Assembly (NCBI GenBank): GCA_029880755.1
Contig: JAOUNW010000038.1
Span: 1-15,120, forward strand
From: Gammaproteobacteria bacterium
GTDB lineage: Bacteria; Pseudomonadota; Gammaproteobacteria; Acidiferrobacterales; SZUA-150
Reading direction: 5' to 3'
Length of the DNA: 15,120 nt
The notes beneath the pieces were generated by a model. The model did not search any database, had not been told where the DNA came from, and saw nothing but the letters and a program-made list of their open reading frames with translations. This document shows positions 7,517 through 13,792 of this stretch, in pieces (the stretch's first letter is position 1; each line of letters begins with the position of its first letter). A program made the position numbers and the translations under genes.

Positions 7517-7546
7517 TTGCTTTGACGATAAGCCAGCCCTTATAAT
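7517..7546 (+). promoter_or_regulatory. Candidate promoter for arsM
   Basis: A perfect -10 TATAAT (7541-7546) lies 18 bases after TTGCTT (7517-7522), which has only the TTG half of the -35 consensus. A better hexamer, TTGACG (7522-7527), is only 13 bases away, too close for sigma-70. The start of arsM is 53 bases downstream, so arsM can be transcribed independently of the GGDEF-EAL gene. Confidence 0.4.
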
Positions 7547-7599
7547 TCGGCTACATTTCTACGGTTGTTAATCACATTAGATATTAGAGAGCATTTCCT

Positions 7600-8421
7600 A
7601 TGGACCAGAAAAAGGCCGACCAGATTCGACAGAATGTGCGCAAGAGCTATGCCGAAGTGGCGGTGGCGAGCGACGAACAACGCTGTTGCGGGATCGAGAG
7701 CAGTTGTTGCGGGGTTTCGGCAGATATTAATTCTGTGCTTTCAACCAGGTTCGGTTATTCGGACGATGATATTAAAAATGTACCGCAGGGCGCCGATATG
7801 GGGCTTGGCTGTGGTAATCCGAGAGCGATAGCAAGCATTAAAGCGGGTGAAGTGGTTCTGGATCTAGGTAGCGGTGGAGGCTTTGATGCTTTTCTGGCGG
7901 CAAGGGAGACCGGATTACAGGGAAGAGTTATTGGTGTGGATATGACGCCAGATATGATTAGCAAGGCACGAGCCAACGCCGAAAAAGGAAACTTTTCCAA
8001 TGTACAGTTTCGGTTGGGAGAAATAGAGCATCTGCCAGTGGAAGATAATAGCGTGGATGTTATTATTTCAAATTGTGTGATCAATCTGTCTCCGGACAAA
8101 GGGCAAGTATTCAGGGAGGCCTTCAGGGTGCTCAAACCGGGTGGTCGTATTGCGATATCAGATGTAGTGGCCAGCACCGAATTGCCTGATGTAATAAAAA
8201 ATGATTTGCAGCTTTATTCCGGGTGTGTGGCGGGGGCCTCGCAGATTGCGGAGCTCGATACCTATCTGGCCGATGCTGGCTTCATTAATATTATGATTAC
8301 ACCGAAAGATGAGTCCCGAGAGTTTATAAAGGATTGGGCGCCTGGAAAGGGGGTTGAGGATTATGTGTTGTCAGCCAATATCGAGGCGGTGAAGCCAGCT
8401 AAAGGAAGGTCCTGCTGCTAG
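7600..8421 (+). CDS. arsM: Arsenite S-adenosylmethionine methyltransferase ArsM
   Basis: A 273-residue cytoplasmic enzyme predicted to methylate As(III) using S-adenosylmethionine, giving less retained or volatile methylarsenicals. The SAM-binding motif I is DLGSGGGFD (88-96), followed by the acidic strand GVDMTPDM (112-119). The three cysteines conserved in ArsM enzymes are visible: Cys71 (GLGCGNP), Cys159 (ISNCVINLSPDK) and Cys209 (YSGCVAGA). Additional Cys pairs stand at 29-30 and 36-37, and a terminal pair at 272-273; such pairs are common in ArsM and can bind As(III). The length is normal for bacterial ArsM. The start ATG 7600 has AGAGAG (7586-7591) 8 bases upstream. The GIY-YIG gene starts 6 bases after the stop, suggesting cotranscription. 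ArsC, which would supply As(III), is about 3.6 kb upstream beyond the c-di-GMP pair. Confidence 0.92.
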   Translation: MDQKKADQIRQNVRKSYAEVAVASDEQRCCGIESSCCGVSADINSVLSTRFGYSDDDIKNVPQGADMGLGCGNPRAIASIKAGEVVLDLGSGGGFDAFLAARETGLQGRVIGVDMTPDMISKARANAEKGNFSNVQFRLGEIEHLPVEDNSVDVIISNCVINLSPDKGQVFREAFRVLKPGGRIAISDVVASTELPDVIKNDLQLYSGCVAGASQIAELDTYLADAGFINIMITPKDESREFIKDWAPGKGVEDYVLSANIEAVKPAKGRSCC

Positions 8422-8427
8422 TTATCC

Positions 8428-8784
8428 ATGAGCACACTCAGAAACTGGTACGTTTATATTTTATATTGCAGCGATGGCAGTCTATATGCTGGTATCACTA
8501 CGGATATTCATCGACGGCTCCTGGAGCATAATAGCGGTGTCAAAGGGGCCCGTTATACACGTAGCCGGAAACCAGTAGAATTGGTGTACCTGGAGCAAGT
8601 GAGCGATCGGTCAGAAGCCAGTAAGAGGGAATATGAAATCAAGAATATGCCGCTTTCAAGGAAAATCAGCCTGGTTCTTAAACAATTGCAGCGGGAAAAA
8701 AATGACAGTAACGACCTGCCTGATGTTTCTTTGGAAAGAATCAATACTCTTAAGAGAAAATTCCATGTTCAACTCAGCACCTAA
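8428..8784 (+). CDS. GIY-YIG domain protein, UPF0213/YhbQ type
   Basis: A 118-residue protein with a single GIY-YIG nuclease-type domain: the paired strands YVY (8-10) and YAG (20-22) with the expected spacing, then the helix TDIHRRLLEHN carrying the conserved Arg30, the GARYTR segment and REYEIK carrying the candidate catalytic Glu68. Members of this small family resemble the catalytic module of UvrC and homing endonucleases. E. coli YhbQ has been linked to DNA repair or processing, but the biological role is poorly defined. The tail after about residue 88 is polar and longer than usual for the family. The start ATG 8428 is 6 bases after the arsM stop with no clear ribosome-binding site, so translation may depend on ribosomes ending arsM. 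yajQ begins 14 bases downstream. Confidence 0.85.
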   Translation: MSTLRNWYVYILYCSDGSLYAGITTDIHRRLLEHNSGVKGARYTRSRKPVELVYLEQVSDRSEASKREYEIKNMPLSRKISLVLKQLQREKNDSNDLPDVSLERINTLKRKFHVQLST

Positions 8785-8798
8785 TACGGGGAGTATTT

Positions 8799-9281
8799 AT
8801 GCCATCATTTGATATCGTGTCCGAAATAGACATGCATGAATTGACCAATGCCCTGGATCAGGTAAATCGTGAGGTCGGGAACCGTTATGATTTTAAGGGG
8901 TCTGATGCAAAAATTGAATTGAAGGATAATGTAGTTGGTCTGGAAGCGGAAACAGAGTTTCAGTTGGAGCAAATGCTCGATATTCTTTATAACAAAATGG
9001 CCAAACGTGGTATCGAGCTGGGATGCCTGGATGCGCAGGAGCCATCAATGAGCGGAAAACGTGCTTTGCAAAAAATAAAATTGCAACAGGGTATTGATAA
9101 AGAATTAGCTAAAAAGATTGTAAAGCTGGTAAAGGACAGTAAGTTGAAGGTTCAGGCAGCAATACAGGGGGAACAGGTCCGGGTCACCGGAAAAAAGAAG
9201 GATGATTTGCAGCAAGTAATAGCTTTTTTAAAAGAGACTGATATAAGCCTGCCTATGCAATATGTGAATTTCAGGGATTAG
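8799..9281 (+). CDS. yajQ: YajQ family nucleotide-binding protein
   Basis: A 160-residue cytoplasmic protein matching YajQ over its full length: the start PSFDIVSEID, the RYDFKGSDA segment at about 29-37, the central SMSGKRALQKIKLQQGID region and the C-terminal IQGEQVRVTGKKKDDLQ and PMQYVNFRD. It has two ferredoxin-like lobes in known structures. In Xanthomonas a YajQ homologue binds cyclic di-GMP and works with a LysR-type regulator; in E. coli, tRNA and nucleotide binding were described (family knowledge). Whether this copy binds c-di-GMP cannot be seen from sequence. The ATG at 8799 has GGGGAG (8788-8793) 5 bases upstream. It is the third gene of the likely arsM-GIY-YIG-yajQ run. Confidence 0.93.
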   Translation: MPSFDIVSEIDMHELTNALDQVNREVGNRYDFKGSDAKIELKDNVVGLEAETEFQLEQMLDILYNKMAKRGIELGCLDAQEPSMSGKRALQKIKLQQGIDKELAKKIVKLVKDSKLKVQAAIQGEQVRVTGKKKDDLQQVIAFLKETDISLPMQYVNFRD

Positions 9282-9381
9282 CTTGTTTATACCGTAGGGA
9301 TTTTAGCTAATGCTCTGGATTTCCCAATATTATCAGCCATAATTTTGTTTAGTGAACTGACGAATCGATAAGAGGCGCTGA

Positions 9382-9870
9382 ATGAGGATTACTGAACGAA
9401 AATTAGGTCAAATAATATGTGTGTTTGCTATAGCGCTGGCGGTCTCGGCCTGCAGAGCAACCGGTGGTGGAGTTGGCATTACTTGGGGGGATCACCATGA
9501 CAGCCACGACCGGGAGCACAGTTACCCAGAAGCGCAAAAACGTGAGGGTCCACCGGCGCATGCACCGGCGCACGGTTATCGCGCCAAGCATCGCTACCAT
9601 TATTATCCATCTGCGGAGGTCTATTTTGATATTGATAGAAAGGTCTATTTTTATTTGTCAGGCAGCCGCTGGACAATGACCGCCACCTTGCCTAATCAGA
9701 TTAGAGTTAGCCTGGGATCAGAACATGTGACCCTGGATATGGATATCGACAAGCCTTACTATGAGCACAGTAAACATAAGAAAAAATATCCTCCAGGGCA
9801 GGCGAAGAAGGGTAATGGTAACTCAAAAGGTAATAGTGGTAAAAAGAGGGGCAGAGACGATGACGACTAA
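9382..9870 (+). CDS. Predicted His-rich lipoprotein with charged tail, function unknown
   Basis: A 162-residue predicted lipoprotein: hydrophobic signal at about 9-21 and lipobox VSAC with Cys24. The mature part begins with a His-rich linker (residues 38-72, many His with Asp, Pro and Ala, including an APAH repeat). A compact domain with many aromatic residues follows: YYPSAEVYFDIDRKVYFYLSGSRWTMT is visible in parts at about 74-100, then LPNQIRVSLGSEHVTLDMD. The tail is strongly basic (KHKKKYPPGQAKKGNGN) and ends in four Asp. I recall similar unnamed proteobacterial proteins with the same VYFD-YFY-W core and the KYPPGQ motif, but no function. Metal binding by the His-rich linker is only a guess. 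The ATG at 9382 has AAGAGG (9370-9375) 6 bases upstream. A strong terminator follows 42 bases after the stop. Confidence 0.8.
   Translation: MRITERKLGQIICVFAIALAVSACRATGGGVGITWGDHHDSHDREHSYPEAQKREGPPAHAPAHGYRAKHRYHYYPSAEVYFDIDRKVYFYLSGSRWTMTATLPNQIRVSLGSEHVTLDMDIDKPYYEHSKHKKKYPPGQAKKGNGNSKGNSGKKRGRDDDD
9551..9574 (+). repeat. Two tandem 12-base units in the His-rich linker
   Basis: CACCGGCGCATG and CACCGGCGCACG stand head to tail with one mismatch. They stay in frame and encode the repeated tetrapeptide Ala-Pro-Ala-His of the lipoprotein linker, a likely recent small duplication. Confidence 0.7.
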
Positions 9871-9912
9871 GGCAAGGCGATTATTGTAACTCTTTTCCTT
9901 ATCACGAACAGG

Positions 9913-9941
9913 AAACAGGGCGGCCATGTGCCGCCCTGTTT
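9913..9941 (+). terminator. Strong rho-independent-type hairpin after the lipoprotein gene
   Basis: AAACAGGGCGGC (9913-9924) pairs perfectly over 12 bases with GCCGCCCTGTTT (9930-9941) around a five-base loop. The plus-strand transcript has a short T-run at the stem end and GATTT after it. The convergent minus-strand gene stops at 9969, so the hairpin probably serves both directions. Confidence 0.85.
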
Positions 9942-9968
9942 GATTTGAGAGGAGGGAAGAAAGTTTAT

Positions 9969-10277
9969 TTATTCCTTTTCTTTCTTCTCTTCCGTATCCT
10001 TCAGCCAGGTTTGCAGGGCATCAATAATCTTACCAGCCTGATCGGCGCTGGAGATATTAAATTTAGATTTTTGCTTGTATTCACCATTTCGCTTCTGATA
10101 TCGGCGAATACTGTATTTATCCGGGCCATATTGTTCTTTCTTTCTATCCCAGTCCTGATACCGGAAAATAATAGTAGACCAAGCGCCTTTGGTTAGGATG
10201 ATTTTATCAAGCTGTTTTGAGACCAGCATCCCATCTTCTTCGTAGTCGACGGTGAGATCTTCAACATCAGTTGCCAT
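9969..10277 (-). CDS. Conserved hypothetical protein of 102 residues
   Basis: A small soluble protein with no signal peptide or membrane segment. It opens with an acidic stretch (ATDVEDLTVDYEEDGM), then a region rich in aromatic and basic residues (FRYQDWDRKKEQYGPDKYSI), then RRYQKRNGEYKQKSKFNISS, and ends in a helix plus a Lys/Glu tail. I recognise the pattern YQDWDR-KY-IRRYQKR-KSKFNISS as one conserved in proteobacterial hypothetical proteins, but know no function. The start ATG 10277 is supported by AGGGG on the minus strand (10284-10288) 6 bases upstream and a TATAAT 32 bases upstream. It is convergent with the lipoprotein gene and shares its terminator. It follows the WYL-like gene on the same strand with a 172-base gap, so it is probably transcribed separately. 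Confidence 0.85.
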   Translation of the reverse strand: MATDVEDLTVDYEEDGMLVSKQLDKIILTKGAWSTIIFRYQDWDRKKEQYGPDKYSIRRYQKRNGEYKQKSKFNISSADQAGKIIDALQTWLKDTEEKKEKE

Positions 10278-10308
10278 TGGTTACCCCTGTTTATTGCCTG
10301 TTGGGGTA

Positions 10309-10338
10309 ATTATATACTACGGAAAGTCCGCTTGTGTC
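10309..10338 (-). promoter_or_regulatory. Candidate promoter for the 102-residue protein
   Basis: On the minus strand a perfect TATAAT (10309-10314) is preceded at 18 bases by GACACA (10333-10338), which matches the second half of the -35 consensus. A small hairpin, CGGA-AAG-TCCG (10320-10330), lies in the spacer. Confidence 0.35.
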
Positions 10339-10449
10339 GACTATTTATTATAGGAATTTAACGGCTCAGGAAGACTGGGAATATTATTACCAAATATCTT
10401 GCTATTCGGTCTTGGCTCAGGAAAGAAGACTAAAAAACTCGAGCTGACC

Positions 10450-10911
10450 TCAGTTCTTTGGAGTCCAATCTCGATCTGACAAGACTCGATCGATACGGCT
10501 TCCCAGGTCCCACCAGAGTTTGCGGGCCTGGGTGAACAGCGATGTTTGATTTGTGGTTTGTGGACTACCGGTATTAGGCAATATCGGTAGTCTGGTCATG
10601 GCAATGAGGTTGTTAAGGTATTTGGGCTGATTGGGAGAGAATCCCTGATTTGTTCGGGCAATAAATTTTTTGTTCAAAATAAACACAGAATTAATTTTAT
10701 TGAGTTGCAGCGTTTTCCAGAAGCCATTGGTTTGCATCTCTCTGGTATGGCCTCGCACCTGATAGCAGTCCGCCAGCAATGTGCCATCGTCTTCAGAATA
10801 TATTACATGAGGCTCAAGCACCCTTATGCTGGTTTGATTTTCATAACGAACTATGATCCTCAAATTGTTATTGGTAGCATCGCAAAGTAGTCTGAGAATA
10901 TTGGTGTCCAT
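10450..10911 (-). CDS. Stand-alone WYL-like domain protein
   Basis: A 153-residue protein. Residues about 1-85 resemble a WYL domain: LRIIVRYENQ at the first strand, VLEPHVIYSEDDGTLLADCYQV around the ligand-pocket strand, a GFWKTLQLNKI strand and a VFILNKKF end. WYL domains bind nucleotides, cyclic oligonucleotides or other negatively charged ligands and usually control transcription or defence effectors (family knowledge). Here there is no N-terminal helix-turn-helix, and the Trp-Tyr-Leu triplet is replaced by Asp-Cys-Tyr; WYL-like proteins with CYQ at this position exist. The remaining 65 residues are polar and poorly conserved in appearance, with a KLWWDLGSRIDRVL helix near the end. The start is ATG 10911, with AGGA (10922-10925) 10 bases upstream. 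No partner effector gene is adjacent. The assignment is by pattern and should be treated as tentative. Confidence 0.6.
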   Translation of the reverse strand: MDTNILRLLCDATNNNLRIIVRYENQTSIRVLEPHVIYSEDDGTLLADCYQVRGHTREMQTNGFWKTLQLNKINSVFILNKKFIARTNQGFSPNQPKYLNNLIAMTRLPILPNTGSPQTTNQTSLFTQARKLWWDLGSRIDRVLSDRDWTPKN

Positions 10912-11055
10912 GAATTCAGGTTCCTAATAAGGTCATGATAGAAATCGATATCTGGATTATAGGTGCTGGCCAATACACTTGATGGCGGCTGTCGATATTC
11001 GATGGCGGGCGCCGGATAAGTGGCATCAACTTAATGCGTTCATTAGTAACGAGGT

Positions 11056-11895
11056 ATGGCGGTGGTATTGACAGGGCAACTGGAAAAAATGGAGACCTCG
11101 CTATCGCCCGATATCGTGGAATACCATTTATCCCTATCTGGGCAGCGAATCTCATTAAACCCAATGTTGGGACAGCAGATAACGCTGGATTACCATGGTG
11201 TTATTCACTGCATTGCATGTGGCTGCGAGACCGCCAAGAGTTTTAATCAAGGATATTGCTTTCCCTGTGTGCGTTCTTTGGCCCGGTGCGACATATGTCT
11301 TGTGAGGCCAGAGCAATGCCATTTTCATCTGGGCAGTTGCCGTGAACCCGAATGGGGTGAAAAGAATTGTTTTCGAAAGCATCACGTTTATTTGGCAAAC
11401 TCGTCTGGTGTCAAGGTGGGCATTACCCGCAGCGGTCAGATTCCCGCTCGATGGCTGGATCAAGGGGCCGTTCAGGCCGTGCCAATTCTGGCTGCGGGCA
11501 ATAGGCGAATTGCCGGACTGGTGGAGGTTGTTCTAAAACAGCATGTCAGCGATCGAACCAATTGGCGAAAAATGCTTCAGGGGCAGCCGGAGGCCATCGA
11601 TTTGGCCGATTTTCGGGATAAATTACTTAAGCAGTGCCGAGATGATATCGAAGCGTTGCGGGGCCGCTATGGGAAAGACAGTCTAAAGCCTGAGACAGAC
11701 GCCACAGTAACGGAAATTCGCTTTCCAGTGCAGGCCTATCCCGGGAAAGTGGTTTCGTTGAGCCTTGATAAAACACCGTCTGTATCGGGAGTACTGTTAG
11801 GCATGAAGGGGCAATACCTGATTCTAGATAAGGGTGTTTTGAATGTCCGTAAATTTACCGGATATCAGGTATCGTTTTCGAGTCAGTCTTACTAA
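11056..11895 (+). CDS. DUF2797 family Cys-rich protein
   Basis: A 279-residue protein of the DUF2797 type, function unknown. Residues 50-110 form a dense Cys/His cluster: C52, C55, C57, C68, C71, C78, C81, C88, H89, H91, C95 and C105, enough for two or more zinc sites. After it comes a module with the pattern HVYLANSSGVKVGITR (110-125), followed by RWLDQGA and a Glu-containing helix LVEVVLKQHV. This order recalls the strand-strand-helix core of GIY-YIG-like nucleases, although the classic triplets are altered. A C-terminal beta-rich domain of about 60 residues follows (FPVQAYPGKVVSLSL to the end). The length is normal for the family. ATG 11056 is used because a stop lies just upstream in frame; GAGG is only one base away, so ATG 11089, preceded by GGAAAAA, is an alternative. 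The gene stands alone, divergent from the WYL-like gene. Confidence 0.85.
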   Translation: MAVVLTGQLEKMETSLSPDIVEYHLSLSGQRISLNPMLGQQITLDYHGVIHCIACGCETAKSFNQGYCFPCVRSLARCDICLVRPEQCHFHLGSCREPEWGEKNCFRKHHVYLANSSGVKVGITRSGQIPARWLDQGAVQAVPILAAGNRRIAGLVEVVLKQHVSDRTNWRKMLQGQPEAIDLADFRDKLLKQCRDDIEALRGRYGKDSLKPETDATVTEIRFPVQAYPGKVVSLSLDKTPSVSGVLLGMKGQYLILDKGVLNVRKFTGYQVSFSSQSY

Positions 11896-11899
11896 TTAT

Positions 11900-12121
11900 C
11901 TTCACTTAATACAATGACTTAATTGAAGACTAGTGCTTGGCTTAAGAATCGATGAGACCAAGATTGTCATTGGAATACCCTTTAAATTGGGGTATCGTAG
12001 CGATTAGCATCAGTCGTAATTATCGATCGCCGTATCGACCGGATCGGGGGAGATGTTAAGGGGGTATCCGGGAGAGGCAAGGACGCGTAGCGGGAAGATC
12101 GCCAACAATCACCTGGTTGTT
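11900..12121 (+). other. Leader region of the PilZ gene with three hairpins
   Basis: The 240 bases before the PilZ gene hold no gene. Hairpins seen: CTTCACTTAA with TTAATTGAAG (11900-11909 and 11919-11928, one mismatch), ATACCC with GGGTAT (11975-11980 and 11990-11995) and AACAA with TTGTT (12104-12108 and 12117-12121) directly before the ribosome-binding site. The loop of the last contains ACCT, which could pair with the AGGT of that site. The stretch ggggtatc occurs twice (11989 and 12061). No known riboswitch was recognised. Confidence 0.4.
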
Positions 12122-12135
12122 AGGAGGTAAATGCT

Positions 12136-12471
12136 ATGGAAACCGCTAAATATACGCATCATCGTTGGAGTGTCAGACGGCCTGTTGCTCTGGATGCGAC
12201 ATTATATGATGGGCGCGATGTCCCAGTTCAGGTCGAGATCCAGAATGTCAGTATTGGTGGTGTCTTTATCGATACCATTCCGCTAATTCCCAATTCCGAG
12301 TTTCCGGTACTGTTAGGTTTTTTGACCAATGACGGGAAGGAAGTCAATTATCACAAGCTGTCCGCCCGGGTTGTTCACACAGGAGATACCGGTGCCGGGT
12401 TAATGTTTGAGGATTATGATGGTGATACCGTGGCGGCACTGCGCCAGGTCATTCATCAGGCTATTATGTAA
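12136..12471 (+). CDS. Single-domain PilZ protein, probable c-di-GMP receptor
   Basis: A 111-residue cytoplasmic protein consisting of one PilZ domain. The two c-di-GMP-contacting motifs are present: RWSVR (Arg10 and Arg14, with Arg15 following) matching RxxxR, and NVSIGG (Asn37, Ser39, Gly42) matching D/N-x-S-x-x-G. The typical later strands are visible (FPVLLGFL, LSARVVHTGDTGAGLMFED). Stand-alone PilZ proteins act as adaptors that pass c-di-GMP levels to motility, pili or exopolysaccharide machinery; no such target gene is next to it. The ribosome-binding site is near perfect, AGGAGGT (12122-12128) 7 bases before the ATG, predicting high translation unless the adjoining leader hairpin blocks it. 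An ATG in another frame at 12131 is ignored because it lies too close to the site. The gene ends before a terminator hairpin. Confidence 0.93.
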   Translation: METAKYTHHRWSVRRPVALDATLYDGRDVPVQVEIQNVSIGGVFIDTIPLIPNSEFPVLLGFLTNDGKEVNYHKLSARVVHTGDTGAGLMFEDYDGDTVAALRQVIHQAIM

Positions 12472-12487
12472 TGCGAGAAGCTTGTCT

Positions 12488-12518
12488 GACACTGACTCCT
12501 TGTTCGGGAATCAGTGTC
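12488..12518. terminator. Hairpin between the convergent PilZ and aroG genes
   Basis: GACACTGACTCC (12488-12499) pairs with GGAATCAGTGTC (12507-12518) over 12 positions with one C-A mismatch (a G-T wobble on the minus strand) and a seven-base loop. TTGGTGTTT follows on the plus strand. It sits between two converging genes, so it probably ends transcription from both sides, with the plus direction better supported. Confidence 0.7.
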
Positions 12519-12541
12519 TTGGTGTTTAAAATATAGAATTT

Positions 12542-13639
12542 CTATTCGTCTTCTTCTGGAACAGCTTTCTTTTTCATGGCGTCATTTTTTTTGCGCCGCT
12601 TCTTCACCGCTTGAGCAAGTTCCTGTAGCAGATTTGCACTTTCATCCCAGCCGATACAGGCGTCGGTGATGCTCTGACCGTAAACCAATTTCTTGCCCGG
12701 TATCACATCCTGGCGTCCTGCGATCAAGTGGCTTTCAATCATGACACCTATAATGCTGTCATTGCCTTGAGCAATTTGGTCGGCAACAGCATGGCCCACA
12801 TCAATTTGACGCTCGTATTTTTTTTCACTGTTGGCATGGCTAAAATCGATCATAACCCGTGCCGGTAGTCCGGCGGCTTTTAGTTCTTCGGTAGCCCAAT
12901 CAATGCTTGCTTTGTCATAGTTTGGAGTTTTGCCGCCTCTGAGGATAATGTGGCAGTCCTCATTGCCTGATGTAGCGAAGATAGCTGAGTGCCCTGCCTT
13001 GGTCAGAGATAAAAAACTATGAGGTCGACTTGCCGCATTAATGGCGTCCACCGCAATTTTTAGCGATCCGTCAGTACCATTTTTAAATCCGACAGGTGAT
13101 GACACACCCGATGCCAATTCCCGGTGGACCTGACTTTCGGTTGTTCTCGCGCCTATGGCACCCCAGCTAATGAGGTCAGCCAGGTACTGAGGCGTGATCA
13201 GATCCAGATATTCCGTCGCGGCAGGAATACCCATGTTATTAAGGTCCACCAACAGGCTGCGAGCCAAACGCAAACCCTTATTAATTTCATAGCTGTTATC
13301 CAGATTAGGGTCATTGATTAATCCCTTCCAGCCGACGATAGTGCGGGGCTTCTCGAAATAGACGCGCATAACGATAACCAGGTCGCCGGATAGGGCTTCA
13401 CGCATTTCCTTCAGGCGAGCGGCGTACTCCCTGGCGGCTTCCGTGTCATGAATTGAGCATGGGCCGATAATCACCAGCAGGCGGTCATCCTCGCCATGGA
13501 GAATGTCGTGGATCGCCTGTCGTGTTTCTGAAATGATGCGAGACCCGTCTTCACTGATAGGGAATTCCGCGTGAAGCTGGTCCGGCGGCAGGACTTCGGT
13601 GATCCCCAGTATCCGTAGGTCGTCGGTTTTGTATTTCAT
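12542..13639 (-). CDS. aroG: 3-deoxy-7-phosphoheptulonate (DAHP) synthase, class I, AroG type
   Basis: A 365-residue cytoplasmic enzyme joining phosphoenolpyruvate and erythrose 4-phosphate in the first step of the shikimate pathway to aromatic amino acids. It follows E. coli AroG closely: GPCSIHD with metal ligand Cys61, MRVYFEKPRT with Arg92 and Lys97, WKGLINDP, GARTTESQVHRELASG, PVGFKNGTDG, the GHSAI and DCHIILRGG strands, DFSHANS and the GIGVMIESHL-like IIGVMIESHL. The last metal-ligand region, SITDACIGW, is also present. Which aromatic amino acid inhibits it is not certain from sequence; overall resemblance favours the Phe-type isoenzyme. The C-terminus carries an unusual tail of about 20 residues, KKRRKKNDAMKKK then PEEDE, beyond the normal end. 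The start is ATG 13639. The gene is convergent with the PilZ gene and divergent from the YgjP-type gene. Confidence 0.95.
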   Translation of the reverse strand: MKYKTDDLRILGITEVLPPDQLHAEFPISEDGSRIISETRQAIHDILHGEDDRLLVIIGPCSIHDTEAAREYAARLKEMREALSGDLVIVMRVYFEKPRTIVGWKGLINDPNLDNSYEINKGLRLARSLLVDLNNMGIPAATEYLDLITPQYLADLISWGAIGARTTESQVHRELASGVSSPVGFKNGTDGSLKIAVDAINAASRPHSFLSLTKAGHSAIFATSGNEDCHIILRGGKTPNYDKASIDWATEELKAAGLPARVMIDFSHANSEKKYERQIDVGHAVADQIAQGNDSIIGVMIESHLIAGRQDVIPGKKLVYGQSITDACIGWDESANLLQELAQAVKKRRKKNDAMKKKAVPEEDE

Positions 13640-13683
13640 GGTGTCTTTAATTTACAGTGTTTAACGATATCAATAGACCGGCT

Positions 13684-13712
13684 TTTATACCTTATTAGCC
13701 TTTGAAATTCGA
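13684..13712 (-). promoter_or_regulatory. Candidate promoter for aroG
   Basis: On the minus strand TATAAA (13684-13689) is preceded by 17 bases and TCGAAT (13707-13712, three of six matches), 45 bases before the ATG. No convincing TyrR box was found in the leader. Confidence 0.3.
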
Positions 13713-13792
13713 GTGCCCCTGGGCGAGGATTCATACTGATCCCGGAGAAAACGTGGTTGACAATTATGGGTAAGCCCTGAAAATGGCCGGTG

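Noticed and set aside
7522..7546. TTGACG and TATAAT upstream of arsM as one promoter
   Set aside because: The spacer is only 13 bases; the weaker TTGCTT at 18 bases was listed instead.
10916..11164. 82-residue minus-strand frame
   Set aside because: It runs opposite the start of the DUF2797 gene and has no ribosome-binding site or recognisable motif.
11900..12121. A c-di-GMP (GEMM) riboswitch before the PilZ gene
   Set aside because: The conserved GEMM core sequences could not be found; only simple hairpins are visible.
13639..13712. TyrR box in the aroG leader
   Set aside because: TGTAAA occurs but the partner half TTTACA at six bases is missing.
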